Below, piece after piece: positions 37,468 through 46,622 of a stretch of DNA of 64,000 nt (its first letter is position 1; every line of letters begins with the position of its first letter). A program made the position numbers and the translations under genes. The DNA lies in the NCBI GenBank assembly GCA_020051095.1, contig JAGVJN010000047.1, positions 1 through 64,000 of the forward strand. Direction: 5' to 3'. Origin of the DNA: Pseudomonadota bacterium (GTDB taxonomy: Bacteria; Pseudomonadota; Gammaproteobacteria; Legionellales; Legionellaceae). The notes below the pieces were generated by a model. The model made no database searches. It was not told the DNA's origin and saw nothing but the letters and a program-made list of their open reading frames with translations.

Positions 37468-39285
37468 TTATTGTTTCTTGGATGAAGGAACTGCATCGAT
37501 AAGATATTGGTTCCAGAATCCGCAACTTCCTTCTGTACGAGCAATATGGAACTCAGAGCGAGGTTGCCCTTGCCTTGGTTCCCATTTTAGAATTTGCTGG
37601 TTTAGCGCAGGAAAAATAGGGGCCATACGATATTTTCTCCATGCATCAGTAAGCGGAAGAATGCTTGTTGGTCTACCTGCTCTCATAAATAGATAGTGAT
37701 ATCCGAGAAGATCATCTGAGAACAATAGTTCATCTGAAGAAAAACTATTTAATGCAGGAAAATCCCCGAAAGCAGCAAGTTTCGCTTGATAGGGAAGATC
37801 AACACTGTGCGTATCACCATCACCCGCATTAAAATTATAGACTGGGTCGTTTGGCTGATGGGTAAATACATAACGCCATACATCCTGATTCTGCTCGGCT
37901 AGAGAATTAGATATGATGTCTACAGGGCAAACAAAACTTCTATCACCAATACTATTGGCAACTTGCTTCCACAGAGTAGTATTTTCTACAGCCGCTTTTT
38001 GAGCATAATAAGCAATTGCCTGAGAAGGATCGCCTATTTCAGAAGCGTGAGCAATACCCATAAGCACCGCAAAGGCTTCTGGAGTCACGTCCGTTAAGGT
38101 GGCATTGGCATAGCTTATTCCAAAACCTTGTGGAGGTGGTGCTGCAAAAATTGCTGAAGTGGTTTGGAACACCGGATCGGCAGGGTTAAAGGGAGGGAAT
38201 GAAGCGCCGCCTAAAATCCAGGCTAGTCCTGTACCTTCGTTACCATTGTATCCAATAATCGTGTTCAAATCCTGTTCATTCTGACCTAACTCAAACAGCT
38301 TTAATGGTTTATCTGCAAATTGAGTGCCTGGACCATAGCTGAATGTAAATGCACCAGCAAGAACAGGATTTGCATTAACCGTATTTAAGACTTCATTGGG
38401 TTGTTTGCTAAGGACACATTGAATAGCAGCAGGAATGTCAGGGTTTTGGGGATCTTGAACACAACCTAAAGTCTGGGCCACAGCTATGCTAGCGCCTACT
38501 TGCGTTGCGATAGGTATGCCATTAATTGGCGCAGGGGAGTCTACTATGACATTCTTTACCCCCAGAGAGGCAATGCTATCCGGTATACTAACTGAATTGT
38601 TATTTAGCATCAAACGTGTGATCAGCCCGCCTCCAGCGCTTTGTCCCCATAAAGTAATATTATCTGGATCTCCGCCGAATTTATTGATGTTGTTATGAAC
38701 CCATTTTATTTGTGCCTTGGCATCCTCAATACCTAAGTTCGCTGGTAATGCACCGAATAATGGGAAGTTTGCAAACACTCCTAAACGGTATTTTATTACT
38801 ACGGCAATGCTATTGGTTTCTTTAACATGGTTCGTCATGCTGTAGAAATTTTCGCTATTTGAGCCTGTAAATCCGCCGCCACCATGGATGTAAACAATTA
38901 CTGGTAATTGATGCGCTATTGATAAATTAGGTGATTCAGGGGTAATCACTGTCACATCAAGACAATCCTCTTCCACCGCTCCAAAATTAGTTATGGCCAG
39001 TGGCGCATTAGGGTAGGGAATTAATCTCATTGAATTTTGATAACAAGCCGGCTTTTCTACAGTTGCGTCTTGGGGGATGGGGGAATAAATGAGGGGTTGG
39101 GCATATTGCCACCTAGAAGCATTGTGTGTTTTTATGTCCAAAAATTTTCTAACCCCATCTTCCATTTTACCTTGAACAGGTCCTTGGTCTAGATTTACGA
39201 TGGTTGGAAAATTATTGCCTGCAATCACCATGTTTGAAACTAAGCACATGGATAATATACAGGGGAATTTCTGTGATATTATCAT
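37468..39285 (-). CDS. exported type B carboxylesterase
   Basis: This 605-residue protein has a signal peptide (1-22, VIA-GN). The alpha/beta-hydrolase features of the carboxylesterase B family are present: EEDCLDVTVITP, oxyanion hole HGGGG (134-138), nucleophile elbow GQSAGG with Ser216, Glu in GYNGNEGT, and His in GDTHSVDLPY. It should hydrolyse esters outside the cytoplasm, perhaps lipids or host-derived esters; the substrate is inference. It is a single gene with its own terminator, next to the mobile-element scar, so it may be accessory. Confidence 0.88.
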   Translation of the reverse strand: MIISQKFPCILSMCLVSNMVIAGNNFPTIVNLDQGPVQGKMEDGVRKFLDIKTHNASRWQYAQPLIYSPIPQDATVEKPACYQNSMRLIPYPNAPLAITNFGAVEEDCLDVTVITPESPNLSIAHQLPVIVYIHGGGGFTGSNSENFYSMTNHVKETNSIAVVIKYRLGVFANFPLFGALPANLGIEDAKAQIKWVHNNINKFGGDPDNITLWGQSAGGGLITRLMLNNNSVSIPDSIASLGVKNVIVDSPAPINGIPIATQVGASIAVAQTLGCVQDPQNPDIPAAIQCVLSKQPNEVLNTVNANPVLAGAFTFSYGPGTQFADKPLKLFELGQNEQDLNTIIGYNGNEGTGLAWILGGASFPPFNPADPVFQTTSAIFAAPPPQGFGISYANATLTDVTPEAFAVLMGIAHASEIGDPSQAIAYYAQKAAVENTTLWKQVANSIGDRSFVCPVDIISNSLAEQNQDVWRYVFTHQPNDPVYNFNAGDGDTHSVDLPYQAKLAAFGDFPALNSFSSDELLFSDDLLGYHYLFMRAGRPTSILPLTDAWRKYRMAPIFPALNQQILKWEPRQGQPRSEFHIARTEGSCGFWNQYLIDAVPSSKKQ

Positions 39286-39627
39286 AACGACTCCTTTCTA
39301 GTTAATAAATCATTATTAATGCTAAGCATTGATTCAAAATACTAGAAATAGCTAGGACTTTCAAAACATTTTTTTAAATTAGACAGGACGTACGCAAAAT
39401 CCTTTAATAAATGCACACACCCAGTTAAGGTAACAAACTCAAGTTGGGATAAGCACATGCGTTCCCACTCTATAAGTGTTCGAATGCACGTTTAACAGAC
39501 TCAAGTTGTTTATCGTCTTTATTCATGAAGCTTGCCTCTTGGATATTATCGAGGCTATAGCTTATCTAACAAAGTCGTCCATGGTCACGCAGGTTTGCAG
39601 AAAGCCCAGGAATGATCAAGGGTATAT
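39286..39627. other. 342-base gap between murE and the esterase gene
   Basis: It contains a solo CAGGACGTACGCAAAA motif (39384-39399) related to repeat ends elsewhere in the window. It also has an 18-codon minus-strand frame (39470-39526, MNKDDKQLESVKRAFEHL) that may be the start of a lost gene. Promoters for the esterase should be here but I cannot define one. Confidence 0.4.
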
Positions 39628-41100
39628 CTAACCTTTATTATGAGAGGTTATGGTATCTTTGATCAGTTCTTTTATCACAAGTTGATCCGAGAACGGATAA
39701 GATTTCGTTCCGATGATTTGGGATACTTCATGACCTTTTCCAGCCACTAAAATAACATCATCGAAATCAGCCATATCAATCGCTTTTTTGATAGCCAAGC
39801 GTCTGTCACTTATTTTTTCCATTGATTGGGTAGCCGGTACACCTGCTGCAATAGCAGACATGATCGTTTCTGGGTCTTCAGTTCTTGGGTTATCACTGGT
39901 TATAATAATATGATCAGCAAAGCGTGAAGCGACTTCGCCCATAATAGGACGTTTTCCATAATCTCGCTCACCCCCACAGCCAAACACGACGATAATTTTA
40001 CCTTGGCTTAATTGACGAACGGTTTTTAATACATTGCCCAAGGCATCCGGTGAATGAGCAAAATCAACAATGATTTGCGGTTGATGAGAAATCAACTCCA
40101 TTCGGCCGGGTGAGGGTTGCAAATGACGAATCACTTCAACAACCTCTGCTGCATCATAACCAGCACTCACCAAGCTGGCAAAAACAGATAGGATGTTATA
40201 CAAATTAAATTGCCCTATTAACACCGTTTGTAGGCAAAATTTCCCCCAGGGCGACGTTATATTAAAACTCATCCCCTGTTGGTGAGTATGCATGTCTAAG
40301 GCATGGATGTCTGCTTTGGGGTGAAGTCCATAGGTGATTAACTGACACCCTACAGGAATTTTCTCTGCCATTAAATTCGCATAAGGATCGTCATAATTAA
40401 TAATGGCATATTTCAGCGAAGGGAAAGCAAATAATTTTGCCTTCGCAGTCGCGTACTCAGCCATCGTTTTATGATAATCCAAATGATCTTGGGTCAAATT
40501 GGTAAAAATAGCTTGATGATACTTGACACCTGCAACCCGCTGTTGGCTCAACGCATGGGAAGATGTTTCCATCGCAACATGGCGGATACCCTGATGTTGA
40601 TAGCGATGAAATAATTTTTGCAGCACAAGACTATCAGGCGTTGTATTTGCAAGTCGATTTAACTGGTTAACTCGCCCCTCTCCAAGGGTGCCTATATACG
40701 CTGCATGACCATTTAATCGCTCATAAGCCTGGGCCAACACATAGGCGATGGTTGTTTTTCCATTTGTACCAGTTACCCCTGTTACCAGAAGCTCTGATTC
40801 GTCAATCGGATAGAATCGTTGAGCCAACCCCAGCATTTTACTTGCTAAATTCTCTATGGGTAAAAAGACAATTTTTCCATTTTCTGCGGGTTTAAATCCA
40901 TCCATTGACTCATAAGCGACTGCAACAGCACCGGCATCGATAGCCTGTTTGATATATTGACGGCCATCCGTCGCAGCGCCTGGATATGCTAAAAATAGCG
41001 CATTTTTAGTCACTTGGCGACTGTCATTTTCGATCGACTCGATAGCAATACTTGGAAGGTTTTCTTGAACCCACGGCGATAACAGATTATCTAACTTCAT
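39628..41100 (-). CDS. murE: UDP-N-acetylmuramoyl-tripeptide ligase (meso-DAP adding)
   Basis: The start is set at ATG 41098-41100 (MKLDNLL), seven bases after ftsI; a longer frame reaches into ftsI. The product is 490 residues. ATP-binding GTNGKTT is at 111-117, and DNPR in the C-terminal third indicates meso-diaminopimelate specificity. It adds the third amino acid of the peptidoglycan stem. It is the last gene of the local division cluster; murF does not follow. Confidence 0.94.
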   Translation of the reverse strand: MKLDNLLSPWVQENLPSIAIESIENDSRQVTKNALFLAYPGAATDGRQYIKQAIDAGAVAVAYESMDGFKPAENGKIVFLPIENLASKMLGLAQRFYPIDESELLVTGVTGTNGKTTIAYVLAQAYERLNGHAAYIGTLGEGRVNQLNRLANTTPDSLVLQKLFHRYQHQGIRHVAMETSSHALSQQRVAGVKYHQAIFTNLTQDHLDYHKTMAEYATAKAKLFAFPSLKYAIINYDDPYANLMAEKIPVGCQLITYGLHPKADIHALDMHTHQQGMSFNITSPWGKFCLQTVLIGQFNLYNILSVFASLVSAGYDAAEVVEVIRHLQPSPGRMELISHQPQIIVDFAHSPDALGNVLKTVRQLSQGKIIVVFGCGGERDYGKRPIMGEVASRFADHIIITSDNPRTEDPETIMSAIAAGVPATQSMEKISDRRLAIKKAIDMADFDDVILVAGKGHEVSQIIGTKSYPFSDQLVIKELIKDTITSHNKG

Positions 41101-41107
41101 AACTATT

Positions 41108-42766
41108 TTATCCAATTTTATCCGGCTTAATTTCGAGCACATGTAACGCGCCACCCATCACTTTTGCAAACAATGGAGCCGCAACTTTACCCCCATAATA
41201 ACTGCCCCGAGTCGGTTCGTAAATAACTACGGCGACGATTAATTTCGGGTTGCTAACAGGTGCAATCCCCACAAAGCTTCCGATATGCTTTTCAGCATTG
41301 TACCCTCTTTCATCAGCAACACGAGAAGTTCCCGTTTTACCCGCTACACGGTAACCAGGAACCCGAGCCAAACTACCCGTACCTTGAGCACTAATCACCC
41401 CTTCCATCACTTGCAGAAGTTGATTAGCGACTTCTTTGTCAACCGCTTGGATAGGTTGTTGTCTATTTTCGTTTTGATAGATAAGATTAACGGGACGTAA
41501 TTGACCCTCATTGGCAAATATCGAATAGGCTTGGGTCAGTTGGATGGGTGTGACTGACACATGATAGCCAAATCCTAGCGTCGCTAAAACAAATGGATTA
41601 ATATGTTCTGGCCTAGGGAGATCCCCTTCTGCTTCGCCAGGATATCCTGTATATGATCTTTGAGCAAAACCAACGCGCTTAAACAAATCGATCAAATGCT
41701 CTGCATTATTAGCTAGCACCATTTTCGTCACCCCCACATTACTGGAGTGTTGTATGATTTCAGCAACGGAGATTTTCCCATAATTGCGCATGTCTCTAAT
41801 GGCATGGCCTTTCACCATCATATAACTTGGATTAGTATCGATGACTGTATTCACCGTGAATTTTCCAGAATTTAAGGCGGAAGCGATACTGAACGGTTTA
41901 ATCACTGACCCAGGCTCAAATAAATCAGTAAATGCACGCTGGCGGAAATGTTCACCGATGTATTGCCCACGATTATTTGGGTTGTATGATGGGTAATTGG
42001 CAATAGCCAATAAATCCCCATTTTGGCTATCCATAACCACGACAGTTCCGGCTTTGGCAGCGTACGTTTGCACGGTTTGTTCAAGCGCTCTATATGCCAA
42101 CGATTGAATACGTTGATCAATCGTGAGTGTGAGATTATGCCCTGGCTCAGCTGCTCTTTGTTCGCCAACTTCAGCAATGATATGACCATCACGATCCTTA
42201 ACAAATCGTTTAATACCAGGCTGTCCCTCCAACCAGGAATGGTACATTTTCTCAATCCCTTCGATCCCAATTTCATCAACATTGGTATAGCCTATTAATT
42301 GGGCTATTGTTTCGCCTTGCGGATAAAACCGCTTAAAGGACTGATCAACATGCAATCCATAAATAGGCAGCTGTTTCAATTTTGCAACGATGTCCGGGGA
42401 TAAGTTGCGAGCTAAATACATGTAATGTTTATTTTGATAGCGTTGGATTTTTTTTATTATTTTTTCCGGCGTTGTTCCAATTGTTTTTGCAAGCTGGTGG
42501 AGCTCTTCGGCTTCTGCAAAAAAATGCTCAGGGTCTATCCAAAGGGATTGAACGGGCGAGCTAATGGCTAAAGGAATATTGTTTCTATCGAAGATAATAC
42601 CCCGATAGGCAGGAAGTTTTACTTTACGAATCTGTCGTGCATCACCTTGTTGAACCAAAAAGGATTGGTTGATTATCATCAAATAGATGACTCGCCCGAT
42701 AAGCGTCATAAATAGCAACAAAAAAAATGTGCTAATTATTTTTACTCGGAGTTGGTGATTAAACAT
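41108..42766 (-). CDS. ftsI: septal peptidoglycan transpeptidase FtsI (PBP3)
   Basis: This 552-residue bitopic protein has one N-terminal membrane anchor (about 10-32). The penicillin-binding triad is present: S-V-I-K in EPGSVIKP, SSN in QHSSNVG, and KTG in AGKTGTSR. It crosslinks septal peptidoglycan with FtsW. It lies between ftsL and murE, as is usual, but 203 bases containing a hairpin separate it from ftsL. Confidence 0.95.
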   Translation of the reverse strand: MFNHQLRVKIISTFFLLLFMTLIGRVIYLMIINQSFLVQQGDARQIRKVKLPAYRGIIFDRNNIPLAISSPVQSLWIDPEHFFAEAEELHQLAKTIGTTPEKIIKKIQRYQNKHYMYLARNLSPDIVAKLKQLPIYGLHVDQSFKRFYPQGETIAQLIGYTNVDEIGIEGIEKMYHSWLEGQPGIKRFVKDRDGHIIAEVGEQRAAEPGHNLTLTIDQRIQSLAYRALEQTVQTYAAKAGTVVVMDSQNGDLLAIANYPSYNPNNRGQYIGEHFRQRAFTDLFEPGSVIKPFSIASALNSGKFTVNTVIDTNPSYMMVKGHAIRDMRNYGKISVAEIIQHSSNVGVTKMVLANNAEHLIDLFKRVGFAQRSYTGYPGEAEGDLPRPEHINPFVLATLGFGYHVSVTPIQLTQAYSIFANEGQLRPVNLIYQNENRQQPIQAVDKEVANQLLQVMEGVISAQGTGSLARVPGYRVAGKTGTSRVADERGYNAEKHIGSFVGIAPVSNPKLIVAVVIYEPTRGSYYGGKVAAPLFAKVMGGALHVLEIKPDKIG

Positions 42767-42897
42767 ATTAAGCGTCTATAAGATAGTTTACCCATCGAGC
42801 CAATTGCATCGCACAAAACAACGAAAAGCTCAACATACATGATTATTTCAAGGATTAACGAGCAGATCTTTGTGAGGCAACTTACAACAGCAAAGGG

Positions 42898-42922
42898 GCA
42901 TGTTGGCCTTAGCCCAACATGC
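42898..42922. terminator. hairpin between ftsL and ftsI
   Basis: GCATGTTGG (42898-42906) pairs exactly with CCAACATGC (42914-42922) around a 7-base loop. It sits in an unusually long intergenic gap of the division cluster. On the minus strand CCCTTTGC follows, so it is at best a weak terminator or attenuator. Confidence 0.4.
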
Positions 42923-42969
42923 ATTTCAACTGTTTATACCTAAGTTTAGACCAGGCTTCAACTAATCCA

Positions 42970-43284
42970 TCAATCAATATAGCTAATATTATCAGGATCT
43001 TTCATAGAAAGGGAGCCCATCGCGATAGTCTTTAATCGATCATGGCGAGTGTAGTAGGTTCGTTCAGTCATTAACTGATTTTTCTGCTGAACGAGTTGAC
43101 GGTTTTGTCGTTGTAACTGCTCATACTCCGAAAAGTTAACGCGATATTGATTAGTTGTAAATATTACCGCGATGGCAGTGACTAAAACAGCTAAAATAAA
43201 AACCCCATTGACTGGCAAAGAACTAATCTGTGCAACACTGTTCAGGCTATCAGGCCTTAAAATTCTTTTAACTGCGGTATTCAT
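42970..43284 (-). CDS. ftsL: cell division protein FtsL
   Basis: The product is 104 residues: short cytoplasmic tail, one membrane segment (about 26-44), and a periplasmic coiled coil rich in Gln and Leu ([19 protein letters not shown]). This and its place between rsmH and ftsI identify FtsL, a member of the FtsQLB complex that activates FtsWI. The ATG overlaps the rsmH stop by four bases. Confidence 0.9.
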   Translation of the reverse strand: MNTAVKRILRPDSLNSVAQISSLPVNGVFILAVLVTAIAVIFTTNQYRVNFSEYEQLQRQNRQLVQQKNQLMTERTYYTRHDRLKTIAMGSLSMKDPDNISYID

Positions 43285-44204
43285 GCTACTTTCTCTCCTA
43301 TTCTTAACACCGCACTGCGTGCTCTTGGGTTATGTTTTATTTCAACATCTGATGCTTTGATTGCCTTACCAATCCTCCTAAATGGCACAATGATATCTTT
43401 TGTCATTACAGGGACATCTCTCGGTAAATGCGGGCCTTCAGACATACTTCGCATAAATTGTTTGACGACACGATCTTCTAACGAATGAAAGCTGATAATG
43501 GCTAAACGCCCGCCGATCGTTAAAACGTCCAAAACATGTTTTAAAAATTGCTCCAAATCCGATATCTCTTGGTTAATATGTATTCGAATTGCTTGGAATA
43601 CTCTTGTCGCAGGATGTTTGTGTTTTTCCCACTTTGGGTTCGCTGCTTTGACGATTTCTGCCAACTGCAACGTTGTTTCAATCGGGCGAATTTTTCTTGC
43701 CGCCACAATTGCATTGGCTATTCTTTTTGCAAATCGTTCTTCACCATATGTCTTAAACACGTACGCCATGGTTTTTTCGTCACTGCCCATAATAAATGTT
43801 TTTGCATCCATTGGCTGTTTTGTATCCATCCGCATATCTAATGGCCCATCATGCATAAAGCTAAATCCTCGCTCCGGATTATCTACCTGAGGTGAGGAAA
43901 TGCCTAAGTCGAGCAATATACCGTTGACCTTTCCCATCAATTCATACTGCTCTGCCAGGATCTTTATATCTGCAAAACTGCCTTGAATCATGGTAAAACG
44001 TGAGTCGTTAATCAATTCTTCGGCGTAGGATATGGCTTGCCAATCTTTGTCAATGGCAAACAAGCGGCCTTTGTCAGACAACTGGCTCAGGATTGCCTGA
44101 CTATGACCGCCGCGCCCAAAGGTCCCATCGACATAGATGCCATCTGCATCAACAGCCAGACCTGCCACTGCTTCGTTGAGTAACACCGTTTGATGTTCGC
44201 TCAT
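43281..44204 (-). CDS. rsmH: 16S rRNA (cytosine-N4) methyltransferase
   Basis: The product is 307 residues. Motifs are the SAM-binding [20 protein letters not shown] and [11 protein letters not shown]. It methylates C1402 of 16S rRNA. It follows mraZ by 8 bases and overlaps ftsL by four, the conserved arrangement at the head of division clusters. Confidence 0.96.
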   Translation of the reverse strand: MSEHQTVLLNEAVAGLAVDADGIYVDGTFGRGGHSQAILSQLSDKGRLFAIDKDWQAISYAEELINDSRFTMIQGSFADIKILAEQYELMGKVNGILLDLGISSPQVDNPERGFSFMHDGPLDMRMDTKQPMDAKTFIMGSDEKTMAYVFKTYGEERFAKRIANAIVAARKIRPIETTLQLAEIVKAANPKWEKHKHPATRVFQAIRIHINQEISDLEQFLKHVLDVLTIGGRLAIISFHSLEDRVVKQFMRSMSEGPHLPRDVPVMTKDIIVPFRRIGKAIKASDVEIKHNPRARSAVLRIGEKVA

Positions 44205-44212
44205 ACTTGCCC

Positions 44213-44671
44213 CTACAAAGAAAAGTCTTTCATTTCATCTGGCAATTCATCTTTGCCAGAGGCTTCATCTTCAAGCCATTGCTCACGTTTTTCTTGCCAC
44301 AACTGTTCATTCCATACTTCAAATTTATTTCCCTGCCCGATCATCACCACTTTTTTGTCTAGCTGGGCGTAATCTCTTAACACGGTGGGAATCAAAACCC
44401 GCCCGTTCGCATCAATATCGACGTCCGTTGCATGGCCAATCAATAACCGCTGGATTCGTCGTGCTGCCGCGTTAAAACTTGGCATTTTTTGCAACTTATT
44501 TTCGATGTGTTGCCATGCGGCAATTGGATATAAGAGCAAGCAAGTCTCTTCGGTATCAATTGTCACAACAAGCGACCCACCATCCATGTTTTTCAAGGCG
44601 TCACGATACCGAGTCGGAAAATTTAACCGACCTTTCGCATCAATGGTTATCGCATTTATGCCCCTAAACAT
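44213..44671 (-). CDS. mraZ: transcriptional regulator MraZ
   Basis: The start is set at ATG 44669-44671 ([15 protein letters not shown]) with GAGG upstream, giving 152 residues. Two SpoVT/AbrB-like halves are present, each with a D-x-K/N-G-R motif ([14 protein letters not shown] and [14 protein letters not shown]). MraZ binds repeats in its own promoter and represses the division cluster. It is the first gene of mraZ-rsmH-ftsL-ftsI-murE. Confidence 0.94.
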   Translation of the reverse strand: MFRGINAITIDAKGRLNFPTRYRDALKNMDGGSLVVTIDTEETCLLLYPIAAWQHIENKLQKMPSFNAAARRIQRLLIGHATDVDIDANGRVLIPTVLRDYAQLDKKVVMIGQGNKFEVWNEQLWQEKREQWLEDEASGKDELPDEMKDFSL

Positions 44672-44696
44672 GGCGACCTCATTCAAACTGGGTATC

Positions 44697-44726
44697 GACT
44701 TCCAAACTTATCCCACAAATTTCCAC
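44697..44726 (-). promoter_or_regulatory. candidate MraZ operator
   Basis: On the minus strand, GTGGA, GTGGG and TTTGG occur at exact 10-base spacing in the 30 bases starting 26 bases upstream of the mraZ ATG. A further GTGGTG lies at 44742-44747, about two periods upstream. Known MraZ boxes are TGGGN-type direct repeats at 10-base spacing, so autoregulation is likely. Confidence 0.6.
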
Positions 44727-44763
44727 TTTTAAACTTTTTTTCACCACTTTTTTACACTATAAA

Positions 44764-45119
44764 GACACAATAACCCATTCGTCAAGCATTTTTGGAAAAA
44801 ATTGATGAATTTTATGGCACAGGACTTACGAAAAACCCCTCTCACGCCCTTCGGGGACCCTCTCTCCGTTTCCGGGGATAGGGGAAATTGAGGGAAGTTA
44901 TTTAGAAGTCCTTTGGAAATAGGATGAGGTTTGACAGAACTAGGCTCGTATCATCAATCCCGTTCGCATTTTGAAGTTAGTTGGGTATAAAATTAGGATC
45001 AGGGTAAGACAGGGCTTACGAATGAAGTGATTGATATTTGAGGATGCCGCGCAAAGTGCGCAGAGGCCAATTAGACAGTCCTAATCGACGATTGATCATG
45101 AATGATCACGGGTATAAGG
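44764..45119. other. repeat-rich gap between mraZ and coaX
   Basis: About 350 bases hold no supported gene. They include CAGGACTTACG (44820) and CAGGGCTTACG (45010), a C/G-rich palindromic repeat (44836-44880) of the style seen at 6.0 and 63.2 kb, a GCGC-AAAGT-GCGC hairpin near 45052, and GAATGATCACGGGTATA (45100-45116), which is the inverse of the edge of the element at 34.1 kb. Confidence 0.5.
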
Positions 45120-45899
45120 TTATTCCCATTCAGGGTTATTACTTAGCGCAGCTAGGCGAATGCCCTCAAGAACCAAATTTGGAGCTAATATATCAAAAAT
45201 ATCGCTTTGCTCAAAAAGTACGGCGAACCCACCTGTTGCTAAAACAGTGGCTTTTTGTTTTGGAAAATGACGTTGATTGATTTCAGACACAATTTCTTTG
45301 CAGGCACCTTTAACCGAGTAATAGATCCCTGACTGTATGGATTCTATCGTAGAGCGCCCTATTGGATCGGAGCACTTGATAATTTCAACCGATGGAAGTC
45401 GTGCTGTGTTAGTGCTCAACGCTTCCACTGATAAGCGGCAACCGGGTATTATTGCGCCACCCAAATAATTTTTATCTGAGGTGACAGCACAAAACGTTGT
45501 TGCCGTTCCAAAATCAATAATAATAAGCGGCTGTTGGGGGAATTGGTGAACGGCGGCAATCGCATTCGCTATTCTGTCAGCACCCACCTCGAGGGGATTT
45601 CGATAATTGATCTTCAAACCCGTTTTTACACCCGGTTGAAGAATAAAAGGATCCTGACCAAAATATTTTAAACAGGCCGATCGCAACGAATAATCGATGT
45701 TAGGAACAACCGAGCAAAATGCAATTTGAGTTATTGCGTCGGGTGAACAATTATTTTCACGCAGGACTGACTTCAAAAAAATACCGAATTCATCGGATGT
45801 GCTCATTTTTGAAGTATGGCGGAAACGTAGGCGCAACTCATTCCCCGCAAACACGCCCCCATATATGTGGGAATTGCCAACATCAATACATAGCATCAT
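45120..45899 (-). CDS. coaX: type III pantothenate kinase
   Basis: The product is 259 residues. The ASKHA-fold motifs DVGNSHIYGG, the GADRIANA element and DFGTATTF are all diagnostic for CoaX. It phosphorylates pantothenate in CoA synthesis and is insensitive to CoA feedback in studied cases. It begins 16 bases after the pyrF stop and is the last gene of a three-gene minus-strand unit. No birA precedes it. Confidence 0.94.
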   Translation of the reverse strand: MMLCIDVGNSHIYGGVFAGNELRLRFRHTSKMSTSDEFGIFLKSVLRENNCSPDAITQIAFCSVVPNIDYSLRSACLKYFGQDPFILQPGVKTGLKINYRNPLEVGADRIANAIAAVHQFPQQPLIIIDFGTATTFCAVTSDKNYLGGAIIPGCRLSVEALSTNTARLPSVEIIKCSDPIGRSTIESIQSGIYYSVKGACKEIVSEINQRHFPKQKATVLATGGFAVLFEQSDIFDILAPNLVLEGIRLAALSNNPEWE

Positions 45900-45915
45900 G
45901 GGAAGTTACTCTCTA

Positions 45916-46617
45916 TTATAAAAATACCGACTCTAATTCTTTTTCGATGGCTTGCAGCACGGACATTGGATTTTTAGCTTGCGTAATTGGGCGACCTATC
46001 ACCAGAAAATCGCTGCCACCTTTCCTTGCTTTTGCCGGCGTCATCACTCTTTTTTGATCATCCAGAGAACTATCAGACAAACGAATACCGGGGGTGACCG
46101 TTAAGAGGCTAGGCGTATTTTGCTTAATCGCACTTGCTTCTAGGGCAGAAGCAACAACGCCATCACAACCAGCTTTCGAAGCCAAATCAGCTAGCAACAA
46201 AACCTGTTGTTCAATTGAATGCTCTATACCGATTTGATGCAGTTGTTGTTGGTCAAAGCTTGTTAAGACCGTGACAGCGATGAGTAAAGGACGCTTTGTT
46301 CCATAACTTTCTAAACTTTGACGAGCAGCATCCAACATGGCAGGGCCACCCGATGCATGAACATTGACCATCCAAACCCCAAGGTCTGCAGCCGATTGAC
46401 AGGCTTTGGCGACTGTATTTGGGATATCATGAAATTTTAAATCCAAAAATACATCAAATTGGCGATTAACCAAAAGTTTGACAAAATCCGGGCCAAATCG
46501 AGTAAACATTTCTTTGCCGACTTTTAGCCGACACCGGGTTGCATCTAATTGATCGATGAGCGCTAATGCTTCCACCTGAGAAGCATAATCGAGCGCGACA
46601 ATGATTGACTTTTCCAT
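45916..46617 (-). CDS. pyrF: orotidine 5'-phosphate decarboxylase
   Basis: The product is 233 residues. The catalytic motif DLKFHDIPNTV (Lys-Asp-Lys-type array), VNVHASGG and the phosphate-binding SDFLVIGRPIT are present. It makes UMP from OMP. It lies 5 bases after a sugar aminotransferase gene and 16 before coaX. Confidence 0.95.
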   Translation of the reverse strand: MEKSIIVALDYASQVEALALIDQLDATRCRLKVGKEMFTRFGPDFVKLLVNRQFDVFLDLKFHDIPNTVAKACQSAADLGVWMVNVHASGGPAMLDAARQSLESYGTKRPLLIAVTVLTSFDQQQLHQIGIEHSIEQQVLLLADLASKAGCDGVVASALEASAIKQNTPSLLTVTPGIRLSDSSLDDQKRVMTPAKARKGGSDFLVIGRPITQAKNPMSVLQAIEKELESVFL

Positions 46618-46622
46618 TTAGC

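Noticed and set aside
45038-45280. 80-codon plus-strand frame overlapping the coaX 3' end
   Set aside because: Runs through a repeat region and antisense to a solid gene; no ribosome-binding site or family.
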